Shown one piece after another: positions 38,005-46,543 of a stretch of DNA of 64,000 bases (positions are counted from its first letter, which is position 1; the number at the start of each line of letters is the position of its first letter). The stretch covers positions 2,170,001 to 2,234,000 of the forward strand of contig NZ_CP019044.1 in assembly GCF_001953055.1 (NCBI RefSeq). Reading direction: 5' to 3'. The notes below the pieces were generated by a model, which saw only the letters and a list, made by a program, of their open reading frames with translations, did no database searches and was not told where the DNA came from. A program made the translations under genes and the position numbers. Source of the DNA: Salaquimonas pukyongi (GTDB lineage Bacteria; Pseudomonadota; Alphaproteobacteria; Rhizobiales; Rhizobiaceae).

Positions 38005-38442
38005 TTATTGCGTTGTCTCGCCTTCTTCGGCCGCTTCGGATTCTTCCCCGGCCGCTTCAGGCGAGAACTGCTTGAGATAGGCAATCACATTGGCAACATC
38101 TTTTTCCTTCTTCAGGCCAGCAAACGACATCTTGTTGCCCTTGATGTAACCCTTGGGGTCCTTCAGGTATTCGCCAACCGTCTCTGCACTCCAGACCAGT
38201 CCGCCTTCACCGGCTGCAACCATGGCCTTGGAATACTTGAACCCTTCCACGGTGCCGGCGGTGCGCCCCATTACATTCTGCAGGCTTGGACCCACTTTTT
38301 TCTTGTCGCTGTCGACCACGTGACAGGCTTTGCATTTCTTGAATACCTTTTCGCCGGCAGCGGCATCGCCATCGGCATGGGCCGAGCCAACGCCACCTGC
38401 GACGATCAATGCGGTCAGTACGGATACGAGGGAAAGCTTCAT
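38005..38442 (-). CDS. Class I c-type cytochrome
   Basis: Periplasmic electron carrier. The signal peptide ends near SAHA-DG. Heme attachment is CKACH, and the axial methionine is likely in GNKMSFAGLKKEKD. The fold matches small cytochromes c2/c550: KVGPSLQNVMGRTAG, YSKAMVAAG, VANVIAYLKQFS. The C-terminal 20 residues form an acidic Glu/Ala tail (AAGEESEAAEEGETTQ), unusual for this group. The redox partner is not evident from neighbours. Confidence 0.9.
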   Translation of the reverse strand: MKLSLVSVLTALIVAGGVGSAHADGDAAAGEKVFKKCKACHVVDSDKKKVGPSLQNVMGRTAGTVEGFKYSKAMVAAGEGGLVWSAETVGEYLKDPKGYIKGNKMSFAGLKKEKDVANVIAYLKQFSPEAAGEESEAAEEGETTQ

Positions 38443-38665
38443 CTTGCACTCCAGGATAAACTGATTGGATACAGCATCTATGGCCGCGGATGCCAGGGCA
38501 ATTCAGATTTTGACAACATCAGAAAACCTGAACGCTTGAACATAGCCGGCGAAATAGATCACTGCCCCGTTTCTGACGAAACGTGGGGGCTCTAAACCAT
38601 GTTCTGGCCCAAATTGCGCCTATGCATTATGACGCATGGAGCACAGCCACCTTGATTTGGGTCAA

Positions 38666-39454
38666 ATGAAGACCGCCCGCCCCGCCACTGCCATCTACGC
38701 CTGCATGATGCTTGCAGCCGCTCTTGAACTGGCTTTTCTGGCCGCACCGCCAGCAATGGCCACAGAGGTTCCTGTACCTTCCAAACGGCCGGCTATCGAG
38801 AAAGGTCCCGTCACCCAAACCAAACCGGCATCAGGCGATGAGGAAAGCCCGGCCGATAGCAAAATCGATGAGAGCGTCCTGCGCGAGTGCGAAGAGCATA
38901 TGCACTCGCTTGGCGTTCGCTTTACCCGCCGCAAGGCAATCCGTGGCGAGAATGGCTGCGGCATCGCCGCCCCCTATGAAATTACCGCCATTGCGGGCAG
39001 CGTCACCATCCAGCCACCAGCCATACTTGCTTGTGAGACCGCCATTGCCCTGTCGGGCTGGGTTCAGGGCGCTGCCCTGCCCTATGCGGAAAAACTGCCG
39101 GGAAAACCGGCGCTCACCGGATTGAGGAACGCTTCGGGCTATGTCTGCCGGGGGCGCAACAACAATCCTTCAGCAAAACTCTCCGAACATGCCCTTGGCA
39201 GGGCCATCGATATTTCGGCCTTCCTCTTTGAGGGCGGCACACAGATCGCGGTTGAGCCGCGCCAGCGCACCGGGCGCCCTCAGGAAGCCTATCAGAAGGC
39301 GGTGCGCTTTGCCGCTTGCCTGCATTTCACCACCGTGCTTGGTCCCTACAGCGATGCAAACCACAACGACCATCTGCATCTCGACATCGCCGAACGCCGT
39401 GGCGGGTACCGGCTCTGCGATTTTCCCGATCTGCCCGATGCCGGTGCACAATAA
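38666..39454 (+). CDS. Exported protein with extensin-like C-terminal domain
   Basis: Exported protein with a signal sequence (cleavage near AMA-TE), a Pro/Lys-rich linker to about residue 60, and an extensin-C-like domain. The domain has RENGCGIAAPYEITAI, VYVCRGR-like NASGYVCRGRNN, SEHALGRAIDISAF and the metal-binding-like DANHNDHLHLDIAERRGGYRLC. The last two blocks recall zinc D,D-peptidases (SEHxxGxAxDI and HLHLD), so a peptidoglycan hydrolase role is possible. The ATG at 38666 was preferred to 38636 because it directly precedes the signal sequence. Confidence 0.75.
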   Translation: MKTARPATAIYACMMLAAALELAFLAAPPAMATEVPVPSKRPAIEKGPVTQTKPASGDEESPADSKIDESVLRECEEHMHSLGVRFTRRKAIRGENGCGIAAPYEITAIAGSVTIQPPAILACETAIALSGWVQGAALPYAEKLPGKPALTGLRNASGYVCRGRNNNPSAKLSEHALGRAIDISAFLFEGGTQIAVEPRQRTGRPQEAYQKAVRFAACLHFTTVLGPYSDANHNDHLHLDIAERRGGYRLCDFPDLPDAGAQ

Positions 39455-39491
39455 CCCGGTATACCGTAACGATGAAAGCCAGGTAGCCGCC

Positions 39492-39983
39492 ATGTCCCGA
39501 ACCATCACCGCCAGGCCCCTGACGCGGGAAGCCTTCGCGCCCTTCGGCAGTGTCATTGAAAAGAAGGACAGCGAAGTCCGCCACATCAACAACGGCATGT
39601 GCATCCGCCATCACGACCTTGCACCCGTCGACGCCGCGGAAGGCGGCAGGCCTGCCATCAGCATCTTCGCCGGCAAACCCTATGACATGCCGCTAAGGCT
39701 CACCATGGTGGAGCGCCATCCCCTTGGCAGCCAGGCGTTCATGCCCCTGCACAACCGGCCGTTTCTGGTCGTTGTGTGTCCCGACGAGGCCGGAAAGCCG
39801 GGAACGCCGTCGGCCTTTGTCACGCAATCCGGGCAAGGCGTGAGTTTTCCTGCCGGTCTGTGGCATGGCGTACTCACGCCGCTGGATGAACCCGGCGACT
39901 TTCTTGTCGTGGACCGAGTCGGCCCCGGCGAAAACCTCGAGGAATTCGCCTTCGACGAACCATGGCTCGTGAAACTGCCGTAA
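39492..39983 (+). CDS. allA: Ureidoglycolate lyase
   Basis: Releases urea from ureidoglycolate to give glyoxylate, the last step of urate breakdown. The 163-residue protein has the AllA start (ITARPLTREAFAPFGSVIE), RHPLGSQAFMPLHNRPFLVVV, GQGVSFPAGLWHGVLTPL and DFLVVDRVGPGENLEEF. The frame is open far upstream, but AllA homologues begin near this ATG. It is the plus-strand edge of the purine cluster and converges with the permease gene. Confidence 0.92.
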   Translation: MSRTITARPLTREAFAPFGSVIEKKDSEVRHINNGMCIRHHDLAPVDAAEGGRPAISIFAGKPYDMPLRLTMVERHPLGSQAFMPLHNRPFLVVVCPDEAGKPGTPSAFVTQSGQGVSFPAGLWHGVLTPLDEPGDFLVVDRVGPGENLEEFAFDEPWLVKLP

Positions 39984-40001
39984 TCCTGAGCGCATGGATG
40001 C

Positions 40002-41360
40002 TCATTCGCTGTCATCCTGCGGGATGACAAGATTGAGCACAACGGCGATGATTGCCGCCGGCAGCAGGCCGGATGTCAGCAAAATCTGCAATGTTCTTGG
40101 CATGTGCTGAAGCGCTTCCGGGACCAGTTGCAGGCCAAATCCCACCGACAGCGCCGTTGCGAAAATCACCATGTTGCGGCGGTTCCAGTTCACTTCCGAC
40201 AGCATGTTGAGACCGGCGGCCGCAACCATGCCGAACATGACGATAACCCCACCACCCAGAACATTGATCGGCACCGTGGAGACGATCGCTCCAATCTTGG
40301 GGATCATGCCGCAGACAATCAGGAATATCGCGCCGATCGTCACCACATGGCGGCTCATCACACCCGTCATCGAGATCAGGCCGACATTCTGCGAGAAAGA
40401 GGTATTCGGCAAACCGCCGAACACCCCGGCGATGGCAGTGCCGATACCGTCTGCGAAGGTGGCCCCTTCTATCTCCCGGTCGGTTGCCTCGCGCCCTGCC
40501 CCGCCCTTGGTGATGCCGGAGGTGTCACCAACGGTTTCAATGGCCGAGATGATTGCCATCAGACACATGCCGATGATGATTGCCCAGTTGATTTCAAACC
40601 CCCACTTGAACGGCACGGGAACCTCGAAAAGGCCGGCCCGTCCCACATTGACGAAATTCACCTGCCCCATGGCCAGCGCGACGAAGTAGCCTGCGATCAG
40701 CCCGATCAGCACAGCCGCCACCGAAACCAGGCCGCGGGTAAAGAACTTCAGCGCCAAGGTCACCAGAACAACCACCAGCGCCGGTATCCACATCGCCAGC
40801 GAACCGAATGCGGGTTTTCCAAGCAGCGGCACCCCGCCGGCGGCATATTGAATGCCGACCTTGATCAGTGCCAGACCGATCATCAATACGATGAGGCCTG
40901 TAACCAGCGGCGGCAAGGCGAAGCGGATACGCCCGATCACGAAGCCCAGGCAGAAATGGAACACGCCGCCGATCAAGACCCCTGTCATCAGACCGCCAAG
41001 CCCGGCGGCGCCAAGACCTGCCACAGCCGGGATCATGATCGGCAGAAAGGCGAAGGAAGTTCCCTGAACGATGGGCAGTCTCGCCCCTACCGGCCCGACA
41101 CCAATGGTCTGGAACAAGGTCGCAATGCCGGCAAACAACATCGACATCTGGATCATGTAGATGAGATTTGGAAACTCCGGAGAGTTTGAGCCGAAACCGA
41201 ATCCGGCTGCTCCTGCCACGATAATGGCAGGCGTCACATTGCTGGCGAACATCGCCAGTACGTGCTGTATGCCCAGCGGCACTGCCTTGGCGAGCGGTGG
41301 CGTGTAGTCCGGATCGCGCAATTGCTCGGGCGTGCCGAGCGCGTTCAAATCGGTTGCCAT
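40002..41360 (-). CDS. NCS2-family purine (urate/xanthine) permease
   Basis: The 452-residue membrane protein of the nucleobase:cation symporter-2 family has about 14 hydrophobic segments. PLGIQHVLAMFASNVTPAIIV and GTSFAFLPIMIPAVAG lie in the N-terminal half; the family signature region is GIGTAIAGVFGGLPNTSFSQNVGLISMTGV. The neighbouring urate-degradation genes make urate, xanthine or allantoin the likely substrate. It is the last gene of the puuE/uraD - aminohydrolase - permease run, 78 bases after the aminohydrolase. Confidence 0.88.
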   Translation of the reverse strand: MATDLNALGTPEQLRDPDYTPPLAKAVPLGIQHVLAMFASNVTPAIIVAGAAGFGFGSNSPEFPNLIYMIQMSMLFAGIATLFQTIGVGPVGARLPIVQGTSFAFLPIMIPAVAGLGAAGLGGLMTGVLIGGVFHFCLGFVIGRIRFALPPLVTGLIVLMIGLALIKVGIQYAAGGVPLLGKPAFGSLAMWIPALVVVLVTLALKFFTRGLVSVAAVLIGLIAGYFVALAMGQVNFVNVGRAGLFEVPVPFKWGFEINWAIIIGMCLMAIISAIETVGDTSGITKGGAGREATDREIEGATFADGIGTAIAGVFGGLPNTSFSQNVGLISMTGVMSRHVVTIGAIFLIVCGMIPKIGAIVSTVPINVLGGGVIVMFGMVAAAGLNMLSEVNWNRRNMVIFATALSVGFGLQLVPEALQHMPRTLQILLTSGLLPAAIIAVVLNLVIPQDDSE

Positions 41361-41438
41361 TATCGTTTCCTCCCTCTTTTCTTCATTGCCGCCGGCTCTC
41401 CTGCTTGTGAGTCAATGACCCAGCCTCCGGCCTGTCCC

Positions 41439-42262
41439 CTAAATCCCCAGTGGCATGTGGCGGTTGGCATCCTTGTACAGAAGATAGCGGAATTTGCCCG
41501 GCCCGCCGGCATAGCAGGCCTGCGGGCAGAAGGCCCGCAGCCACATGAAATCGCCTGCCTCAACCTCCACCCAGTCCTCGTTGAGCCGATAAACCGCCTT
41601 GCCCTCCAGCACATACAACCCGTGTTCCATCACGTGGGTCTCGCTGAACGGGATTACCGCGCCAGGCTCGAAGGTGACGAGATTGACATGCATGTCGTGC
41701 CGCATGTCCGCCGGATCGACAAACCGCGTGGTCAGCCATTTGCCATCGGAGCCGGGCATAGATTCAGGGATGATATCCTGCTCGCGGGTCACCACAGGCT
41801 CGGGAAGATCGATGCCCTCAACTACCTGATAGCGCTTGCGGATCCAGTGAAAGGTAGCCGTTTCATCAGCATCATTGCGGATCGCCCACTTGCAGCCTGC
41901 CGGCAGGTAGGCATAACCGCCGGGCGACAGCGTGTGCATGGCACCTTGCACCGAAAGCCGGATTTCGCCGCCGGCAATGAACAGAATGCCTTCGCCGTCC
42001 TTCTCCGGCTCGGGCGTTTCGCTGCCGCCGCCGGGCGCTACCTCGACAATCATCTGTACGAAGGTTTCCGCAAACCCGGACAATGGCCGCGCCAGAACCC
42101 AGGCCCTGGTCTGTTCCCACAACGGCAGCCGCGAGGTAACGATGTCGCGCATGACACCTTGGGGAATTACCGCATAGGCGTCCTTGAATACCGCACGGCC
42201 TGTCAGCAATTGGGTCTGTGGCGGCACACCGCCCGGGGCATTGCATAGGTTGGCTTGCTCAT
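41439..42262 (-). CDS. (S)-Ureidoglycine aminohydrolase, frameshifted at its N-terminus
   Basis: Bicupin enzyme that hydrolyses ureidoglycine to ureidoglycolate and ammonia (UGHY/AllE type). The frame from 42227 covers nearly all of it: PPQTQLLTGRAVFKDAYAVIP, SGFAETFVQMIVEVAPGGGSETPEPEKDGEGILF, and the manganese-binding second cupin HVMEHGLYVLEGKAVY. The natural start is the ATG at 42262. It overlaps the puuE-uraD stop (ATGA), has GAAGGAT before it and encodes MSKPTYAMP, but it runs to a stop at 42203. One missing C in the C4 run at 42234-42237 explains the break (MSKPTYAMPPGGVPPQTQ). Confidence 0.9.
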
Positions 42263-43677
42263 GGCAGCAAATCCTTCAGGCGTAACAACGCAATCCGCTC
42301 AACCTGCTTGCAGGCGGTGGCAAATTCCGTTTCACGATCGTTGTCGATGCGCGTTTTGAACTGTTTGAGAATGGTATCCTTGGTCAATCCCTTGACCGCA
42401 ATGATGAAGGGGAAACCGAATTTCTCCACATAGGCTTCGTTTAACCCGGTGAACATATGGCGCTCTTCATCGGTCAGGGAATCCAGCCCGGCGGAAGCCT
42501 GTTCGCTGGCCGATTCCGCCGTCAGCCGTTTTGCTGCCGCCAGCTTGCCCGCAAGATCGGGATGGGCTTTCAGCACCCCGAGTCTTTCCTCGGGCGTTGC
42601 TGCACGAAACTGCGCTGCAAGCGCTGCATGCAGGCCACACGCAGTGTCGTTGGCCGGCCCCAGTTCGCCATCATACGCCCGTTCGGCAATCCACGGCGAA
42701 TGTTCGAACACCCCGCCGAACGCCTCGACAAACGCCGCCCGTGCCATCTCACATGGAACCATCGGCGGTCTGCATGGCGGATGCTGTGCCTTCCAGTGCT
42801 CGGCGATCTCGATCCGTCGGGCAAACCAAACGCCGTCATGGTCTCGGGCATAATCGATGAACCGCTTCAGCGCCGCAAACCGTCCTGGCCTGCCGGCAAG
42901 GCGGCAATGCAGGCCGATGTTCATCATCTTCGGCTTGCCCGCCTGCCCCTCCGCATACAGCACATCGAAACTGTCCTTCAGATAAGTATAGAAGGCATCA
43001 CCATCGGAAAACCCCGCCTGGATTGCAAACCGCATGTCATTGGCATCCAGCGTATAGGGAATGATCAACTGGTCATGGTCGCCATGGCGGCGCCAATAGG
43101 GCAGATCATCGGCATAGGAGTCTGAGACATAGTCGAACAGTCCGGTTTCCGAGACAAGATCGACGGTGTTGACCGAGCAGCGTCCGGTATACCAGCCACG
43201 CGGTTTTTCACCCGTAGCCTGTTCGTGTATCGCAATCGCCTGCTTTATGTCGGCAAGCTCCGCCTCGCGGGAGTGTTCGCGGTAATCGATCCATTTCAGC
43301 CCGTGGGAGGCGATTTCCCAGCCAGCCTCCTGCATTGCAGCGACCTGTTCGGGCGAGCGCAGCAATGCGGTTGCAACGCCATACACCGTGACAGGAATAC
43401 CTGCCCCGCCAAACAGCCGGTGCAAGCGCCAGAAACCTGCCCGGGCACCATATTCATAGATCGATTCCATGTTCCAGTGGCGCATGCCGGGCCAGGGCTG
43501 TGCATTGGTGATCTCTGAAAGAAAGGCTTCCGATGCTGTATCGCCATGAAGAATGCAATTCTCGCCGCCTTCCTCATAATTGACGACAAACTGCAAGGCG
43601 ATTGCCGCACCACCTGGCCAGGCGGCATCGGGCGGCGTTGCGCCATAGCCCAGCATATCTCTCCGATAGCGGTTCAA
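42259..43677 (-). CDS. Allantoinase PuuE fused to OHCU decarboxylase UraD
   Basis: Bifunctional 472-residue enzyme. Residues 1 to about 310 are a polysaccharide-deacetylase-fold allantoinase (PuuE): AIALQFVVNYEEGGENCILHGD, EIASHGLKWIDYREH, MNIGLHCRLAGRPGR. Residues about 315-472 are the decarboxylase that makes S-allantoin from OHCU, with FVEAFGGVFEHSPWIAE and the catalytic histidine in KAHPDLAGKLA. The fusion joins consecutive steps and is known in other alphaproteobacteria. It is the first gene of the minus-strand purine operon. Confidence 0.92.
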   Translation of the reverse strand: MNRYRRDMLGYGATPPDAAWPGGAAIALQFVVNYEEGGENCILHGDTASEAFLSEITNAQPWPGMRHWNMESIYEYGARAGFWRLHRLFGGAGIPVTVYGVATALLRSPEQVAAMQEAGWEIASHGLKWIDYREHSREAELADIKQAIAIHEQATGEKPRGWYTGRCSVNTVDLVSETGLFDYVSDSYADDLPYWRRHGDHDQLIIPYTLDANDMRFAIQAGFSDGDAFYTYLKDSFDVLYAEGQAGKPKMMNIGLHCRLAGRPGRFAALKRFIDYARDHDGVWFARRIEIAEHWKAQHPPCRPPMVPCEMARAAFVEAFGGVFEHSPWIAERAYDGELGPANDTACGLHAALAAQFRAATPEERLGVLKAHPDLAGKLAAAKRLTAESASEQASAGLDSLTDEERHMFTGLNEAYVEKFGFPFIIAVKGLTKDTILKQFKTRIDNDRETEFATACKQVERIALLRLKDLLP

Positions 43678-43828
43678 CTAACTCGTCTCCCGGCGGCATT
43701 CGGCATTGGTTTTAGCCTCTTTCCATTACATGATTTTCAAAAAAACGCTAAAGCTCGTTCTTACCGCCTGCGTGCTTGACTTGTGCGCACGCTGCCCGGC
43801 GAATACCGGAAGGTGAGAGGGATCATCC

Positions 43829-44200
43829 ATGACGGACAATAACGGCTATCTGACCACCCATGTTCTGGACACTGCACGCGGTTGTCCCGCCGAAGGCATC
43901 GAAATTACCCTCTACCGGCTCAAGGATGGCGCACGCCAGAAACTGGCCTCGGCAACCACCAATGACGACGGCAGGACAAACGCCCCCATCCTGCCGAAAG
44001 ACTCGTTCAGCACAGGTCATTACGAGTTGGTCTTTAGCGCCGGCACCTATCTTCGCGCCCATGGACTTGCCGCCTCCGGCGATCTGCCGTTGTTTCTGGA
44101 CGATATCCCGATCCGCTTCGGCATCGACGATCCGAACGCCCATTACCATGTGCCACTGCTGCTATCGCCCTTCGGCTATTCGACCTACCGGGGAAGCTGA
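43829..44200 (+). CDS. uraH: 5-Hydroxyisourate hydrolase
   Basis: Transthyretin-fold hydrolase that opens 5-hydroxyisourate to OHCU. The 123-residue protein has the catalytic histidine in [14 protein letters not shown], the arginine in [27 protein letters not shown], and the signature C-terminal YRGS. The start is supported by AAGGTGAGAGGG upstream. It is divergent from puuE-uraD and convergent with the LysR gene. Confidence 0.95.
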   Translation: MTDNNGYLTTHVLDTARGCPAEGIEITLYRLKDGARQKLASATTNDDGRTNAPILPKDSFSTGHYELVFSAGTYLRAHGLAASGDLPLFLDDIPIRFGIDDPNAHYHVPLLLSPFGYSTYRGS

Positions 44201-44212
44201 ACACATCCTGCG

Positions 44213-45118
44213 TTACTGCCCCAACGCCTGTTTGCAGCCGGCCACCATGTAATCGATGAACAGCCTTACCTTCATATCCTGAAGGCGTTTGTGCGGATAA
44301 ATGCAGGAAAACGGAAGATCGGTCGGCGGTGTCGCCTCTGCCACCGAAACCAGCTCGCCGGAAACCAGATAGGGCGCCACCTCAAAACGCGGCTTGTTGA
44401 TGATGCCGCAGCCTGCCAGGGCCCAGGCCGTCAGCACGTCGCCATCGTCGGATTCGAGCGGCGCCGCGAAGGGGAATTTGCGGATGCCATTGCCGGTGCG
44501 CAGGTTCCAGGCATGTTCACTGGTGCCGGGAAAGCGCAACATCAGGCATTTGTGTCCCTGTTCGACGAGGTCTTCGCCGCTTTGAGGCATGCCGTGCGCC
44601 TCCAGATATCGCGGAGATGCACACAAGACACGCTCGAATTCATAGATCGGTTTGATGCGCATCTCTGAATCGCCAAGCGGCCCCAGCACGAACGCCGCAT
44701 CCAGGCCTTCCGCCGCCACATCCACCTTGCGGTCGGAAAGCCGCAGGCGCACGTTCAGATCGGGATATTCCTCCTTGAAGGCAGGGACCAGCGGCGCAAT
44801 CAGCCGCTTTCCCATGCCGAGCGGGGCCGAAACGAAAATGGTGCCCTTGGGGTTGGCGGTAATTTCGGCAATGCCGCTCTCCACCTCGTCGATCGTATCG
44901 AGGATCTTGATTGCCCCCTTGTAGAACAGCCGCCCCTGTTCGGTCGGCATCACCGTGCGCGTCGTGCGGTTGAACAGCCGAACGCCGAGGTGTTTTTCCA
45001 GTTCCGCGATGCGGCTGCTGGCAACCGCCGCCGAAACCCGCAGGTCACGGCCCGCGGCCGACATGCTGCCGAGATCGTATACGCGTACAAAAGTCTTGAG
45101 ATTTCTTACATATGCCAT
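44213..45118 (-). CDS. LysR-family regulator of the urate cluster
   Basis: From the ATG at 45118 the protein is 301 residues: a LysR helix-turn-helix (LKTFVRVYDLGSMSAAGRDLRVSAAVASSRIAELEKHLGVRLFNRTTRTV) and a periplasmic-binding-like effector domain. The DLRVSAAVASSRIAELE form resembles the CrgA/PtrR-like LysR subgroup. It is divergent from puuD across 152 bases, the usual LysR layout, so urate-pathway control is inferred. No ribosome binding site is obvious before the start. Confidence 0.85.
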   Translation of the reverse strand: MAYVRNLKTFVRVYDLGSMSAAGRDLRVSAAVASSRIAELEKHLGVRLFNRTTRTVMPTEQGRLFYKGAIKILDTIDEVESGIAEITANPKGTIFVSAPLGMGKRLIAPLVPAFKEEYPDLNVRLRLSDRKVDVAAEGLDAAFVLGPLGDSEMRIKPIYEFERVLCASPRYLEAHGMPQSGEDLVEQGHKCLMLRFPGTSEHAWNLRTGNGIRKFPFAAPLESDDGDVLTAWALAGCGIINKPRFEVAPYLVSGELVSVAEATPPTDLPFSCIYPHKRLQDMKVRLFIDYMVAGCKQALGQ

Positions 45119-45270
45119 TGTAATTTGCTGATTATTGCGATTTTTTTGAAAGTCTTTGGACCTGCCGGCGGTTCTGTCAAGGCGCAAAAGCTGGCATTTT
45201 GGCATCATGGCCAACATGCTGGATCACCGGCCCCGGAACCATCAAGCCGGGAACCATCAAGAGAGGCGTC

Positions 45271-46515
45271 ATGTACGAATATGCGGTTGCTTGGGAATGG
45301 ATGGCGTTTGCCATACGCTGGCTGCACGTCATAACGGCCATCGCCTGGATCGGTTCGTCCTTTTATTTCATCGCCCTCGATCTGGGGCTTCGCCAGCATG
45401 AAAGCCTGCCCAAAGACGCCCATGGCGAAGAATGGCAGGTTCATGGCGGCGGCTTTTATCACATCCGCAAATATCTGGTCGCGCCGGCTGAAATGCCCGA
45501 ACATCTGACCTGGTTCAAATGGGAAAGCTATGCCACCTGGCTGTCGGGTGCGGCGCTGCTGGCAATCGTCTACTGGGCCGGCGCCGGACTGTACCTGATC
45601 GACCCTGCCAAGGCCGACCTCACCCAGTGGCAGGCGATCGCCATCTCCGCTGCATCCCTGTCGATCGGCTGGATTGTCTATGACCTGCTCTGCAAATCCG
45701 GTCTCGGCAGCAAGCCCACCCTGCTGATGGTGCTTCTGTTCGTCCTGCTGGTCATCATGGGCTGGGGCTATAACCAGATTTTCACCGGCCGTGCCATGAT
45801 GCTGCATCTGGGCGCATTCACCGCAACCATCATGTCGGCCAACGTCTTTTTCATCATCATGCCCAATCAGCGCATCGTGGTCGCCGATCTGAAGGCTGGC
45901 AGAAGACCCGATCCCAAATATGGCAGGATCGCCAAGCTCAGATCCACCCATAACAACTATCTCACCTTACCGGTCATCTTCCTGATGCTGTCGAACCACT
46001 ATCCCCTGGCCTTTGCGACCCAGTACAACTGGGTGATTGCCGCCCTGGTTTTTTTGATGGGCGTCACAATCCGGCATTATTTCAATACAAGGCACGCACG
46101 AAGCGGCGACCCAACCTGGACCTGGCTGGCAACTGCCCTGCTCTTCCTGGCAATCATCTGGCTTTCAAGCCTGGCGCCGGACAACCGGGAGACAGCAAGC
46201 CAGGCAGACAACGCAGCCCCTTCAAACCGCTTCGCTGCGACCCAATCCTTCCCCCAAGTGGTTGAACTGGTGCAGGGGCGCTGCTCCATGTGCCATGCGG
46301 AAATCCCCGGCTGGGAGGGCCTGATCGTCCCGCCAAAAGGCGTGTTGCTGGAAAACGAAAACCAGATTTCCCGGCTGGCGCGCGAAATATATCTGCAGGC
46401 CGGCCGAAGCGCTGCCATGCCCCCGCCAGGGGCTGCCCGGTTCGGCGTTGCCTTGAGCCCGGGCGAACGAAAGCTGCTGGTAAACTGGTATCAAAGTGCG
46501 CTAAGCGGTTCCTGA
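45271..46515 (+). CDS. puuD: Membrane urate oxidase PuuD with C-terminal cytochrome c domain
   Basis: Oxidises urate to 5-hydroxyisourate in the membrane, passing electrons through its own cytochrome c domain rather than making hydrogen peroxide. The 414-residue protein has an N-terminal domain of about eight membrane segments (WMAFAIRWLHVITAIAWIGSSFYFI onward, with GRAMMLHLGAFTATIMSANVFF). The C-terminal c-type heme site is CSMCH (in VELVQGRCSMCHAEIPGWEG), with a possible methionine ligand in SAAMPPPGAARFG. GAGAGG precedes the ATG at 45271. Confidence 0.93.
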   Translation: MYEYAVAWEWMAFAIRWLHVITAIAWIGSSFYFIALDLGLRQHESLPKDAHGEEWQVHGGGFYHIRKYLVAPAEMPEHLTWFKWESYATWLSGAALLAIVYWAGAGLYLIDPAKADLTQWQAIAISAASLSIGWIVYDLLCKSGLGSKPTLLMVLLFVLLVIMGWGYNQIFTGRAMMLHLGAFTATIMSANVFFIIMPNQRIVVADLKAGRRPDPKYGRIAKLRSTHNNYLTLPVIFLMLSNHYPLAFATQYNWVIAALVFLMGVTIRHYFNTRHARSGDPTWTWLATALLFLAIIWLSSLAPDNRETASQADNAAPSNRFAATQSFPQVVELVQGRCSMCHAEIPGWEGLIVPPKGVLLENENQISRLAREIYLQAGRSAAMPPPGAARFGVALSPGERKLLVNWYQSALSGS

Positions 46516-46543
46516 CGGGTTTAACTGATAGGGGAGGAAGCAA

